From an uncultured Burkholderiaceae bacterium (GTDB taxonomy: Bacteria; Pseudomonadota; Gammaproteobacteria; Burkholderiales; Burkholderiaceae_B): DNA of 64,000 bases. Shown here piece by piece: positions 63,174-64,000 of this stretch (position 1 is the first letter of the stretch; every line of letters starts with the position of its first letter). A program made the position numbers and the translations under genes. The DNA lies in assembly GCA_934525625.1 (NCBI GenBank), contig CAKSZL010000001.1, positions 387,055 through 451,054 on the forward strand, read 5' to 3'. The notes below the pieces were generated by a model. It had not been told where the DNA came from and made no database searches. It saw only the letters and a program-made list of their open reading frames with translations.

Positions 63174-63848
63174 TTGCTAGTGGACGCGCTTTCCCTTCCC
63201 CCGTGGGCCGCCGCTCTTGTCGTGGGCGCGCTGGCCTTGCTGGTCAGTCCTGTGCTGGGCCGGCTCGCCGACTGGCTGCCCGGCCAGGTGGACGATACCC
63301 AGGCCTGGCCCGCCACGCTGGGCGCACGCAGGCGGCAAATATTGTTCGGCCTGCTGTGCGCCTTGCCGGTGGCCGCTTGCGGATGGCGCTACGGCCTGGG
63401 CTTTGCCGGGCTGGCGGCCGCCGTTTTCATGCTGATGCTGGCCACCCTGGCCTGGGTAGACGCCCATACCGGCCTGCTGCCCGACGCGCTGACCTTGACG
63501 CTGCTGTGGCTGGGCCTGCTGGTCAACCTGGGCCATACCTTCACCCCCCTGCCCGACGCAGTCATCGGCGCCGCCGCGGGCTATCTGTTCTTCTGGATCA
63601 TCTACCAGGCGTTCCTGCTGCTGACGGGCCGTGAAGGCCTGGGCTACGGCGACTTCAAGCTGCTGGCCGCCCTGGGCGCATGGCTGGGCTGGACCGCGCT
63701 GCCCGCCATCGTCCTCATCGCCTCGGTCAGCGCGCTGGCCATCACGCTGCTGCGCCGCCGGCGCTCGGGCGCCAGCATGGATCAGGCCTTGCATTACGGG
63801 CCGTATCTGGCGGCGACCGGCGCCGTGCAATTGTTTTTCGGTTTTTAG
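63174..63848 (+). CDS. Type IV prepilin peptidase, peptidase-only form (GspO-like)
   Basis: An A24-family aspartyl protease (224 aa) in the inner membrane that cleaves pseudopilin leaders. Both catalytic aspartates are present: in WVDAHTGLLPDAL and in the GYGDFKLLAALGAWLG (GxGD) motif. The N-terminal methyltransferase domain with its four cysteines found in most PilD/GspO proteins is missing. No ATG is available; the start is TTG 63174 or GTG 63180, 18 to 24 bases after gspC. Confidence 0.88.
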   Translation: MLVDALSLPPWAAALVVGALALLVSPVLGRLADWLPGQVDDTQAWPATLGARRRQILFGLLCALPVAACGWRYGLGFAGLAAAVFMLMLATLAWVDAHTGLLPDALTLTLLWLGLLVNLGHTFTPLPDAVIGAAAGYLFFWIIYQAFLLLTGREGLGYGDFKLLAALGAWLGWTALPAIVLIASVSALAITLLRRRRSGASMDQALHYGPYLAATGAVQLFFGF

Positions 63849-63849
63849 T

Positions 63850-63906
63850 GCATTTTGGCTTAGGTGCTTACACGTTTCTCAACACTGAGGCCGAGAGCCG
63901 GTATGG
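63850..63906. repeat. Block X, second copy
   Basis: About three-quarters identical to 24148-24207, starting one base after the prepilin peptidase stop. Directly followed, after 14 bases, by the 80-bp repeat block. Confidence 0.6.
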
Positions 63907-63920
63907 TTTTGTGCACACAG

Positions 63921-64000
63921 GCGGCCGGTCGGGCGGCCCCGCTGCGCGGGGCTTCCCGCGTCTACCTCGTACGTGCGGGCGGCGAAAGAACTCGCCCTCA
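63921..64000. repeat. 80-bp repeat block shared with the palindromic element
   Basis: Matches 23879-23958 at 78 of 80 positions (only CC versus AG at one site) and is cut by the window end, so the element probably continues. Begins GCGGCCGGTCGGGCGGCC. Confidence 0.85.

Overview
The window is high-GC DNA (roughly two thirds G+C by eye) and reads as a chromosomal segment of a betaproteobacterium of the order Burkholderiales, most likely family Alcaligenaceae (Bordetella / Achromobacter / Pusillimonas-like). This rests on the gene set: a cysteine-poor DksA, the AcnD/PrpF form of the methylcitrate cycle, a naphthalene/3-hydroxybenzoate-type gentisate operon, many LysR and GntR regulators with substrate-binding-protein transporters, and an MocR/EamA pair. 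The genus is inference. No rRNA, tRNA, CRISPR array, intact insertion sequence or prophage was seen.

Layout. 69-4810: AraC regulator, a COG0523 metallochaperone-type GTPase, dksA and hslVU. 4890-8293: maleate isomerase divergent from a LysR gene plus flavin reductase, then a second LysR gene. 8735-12773: an operon of bicupin ring-cleavage dioxygenase, FAH-family hydrolase, nitrilase and GntR regulator. 12774-13402: a decayed stretch with a tyrosine-recombinase remnant. 13403-19441 (minus): a Liv-type ABC importer with two paralogous binding proteins. 19702-23502 (minus): a full 3-hydroxybenzoate/gentisate operon. 23503-24317: promoter plus a large palindromic repeat. 24318-27531 (minus): GntR, class III CoA-transferase and HMG-CoA-lyase-like enzyme, divergent from the methylcitrate genes prpC-acnD-prpF-prpB-like (27689-33599). 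33624-36420: MocR regulator, EamA exporter, ABM-domain protein. 36621-41375 (minus): rplC to rpsQ. 41751-46658: MarR regulator and an EmrAB-OMF efflux pump. 46747-51888: guanine deaminase, a metal-independent-type polysaccharide-deacetylase-fold enzyme and a TRAP transporter. 52093-63848: a type II secretion system (gspGHIJKLMNDEF on the minus strand, gspC and a prepilin peptidase on the plus strand).

How it fits together. Most of the accessory content serves aromatic and organic-acid catabolism: uptake (Liv ABC, TRAP), ring hydroxylation to gentisate, ring cleavage, isomerisation and hydrolysis to pyruvate and fumarate, plus propionyl-CoA disposal through methylcitrate. Two ring-cleavage clusters are present. 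The bicupin-FAH-nitrilase-GntR operon and the Liv operon share an almost identical promoter with a 12-bp perfect palindrome downstream of the -10 box, so they are probably one regulon. Small MITE-like elements of about 105 bp with 22-bp terminal inverted repeats, and a second, larger palindromic repeat family, are scattered between these modules.

No clearly unprecedented system was found. The strongest new leads are the shared promoter/operator pair, the MITE-like family whose ends coincide with stop codons, the bicupin with histidines in both cupins, and the GntR-CoA-transferase-lyase unit facing the methylcitrate operon across an 18-bp palindrome.
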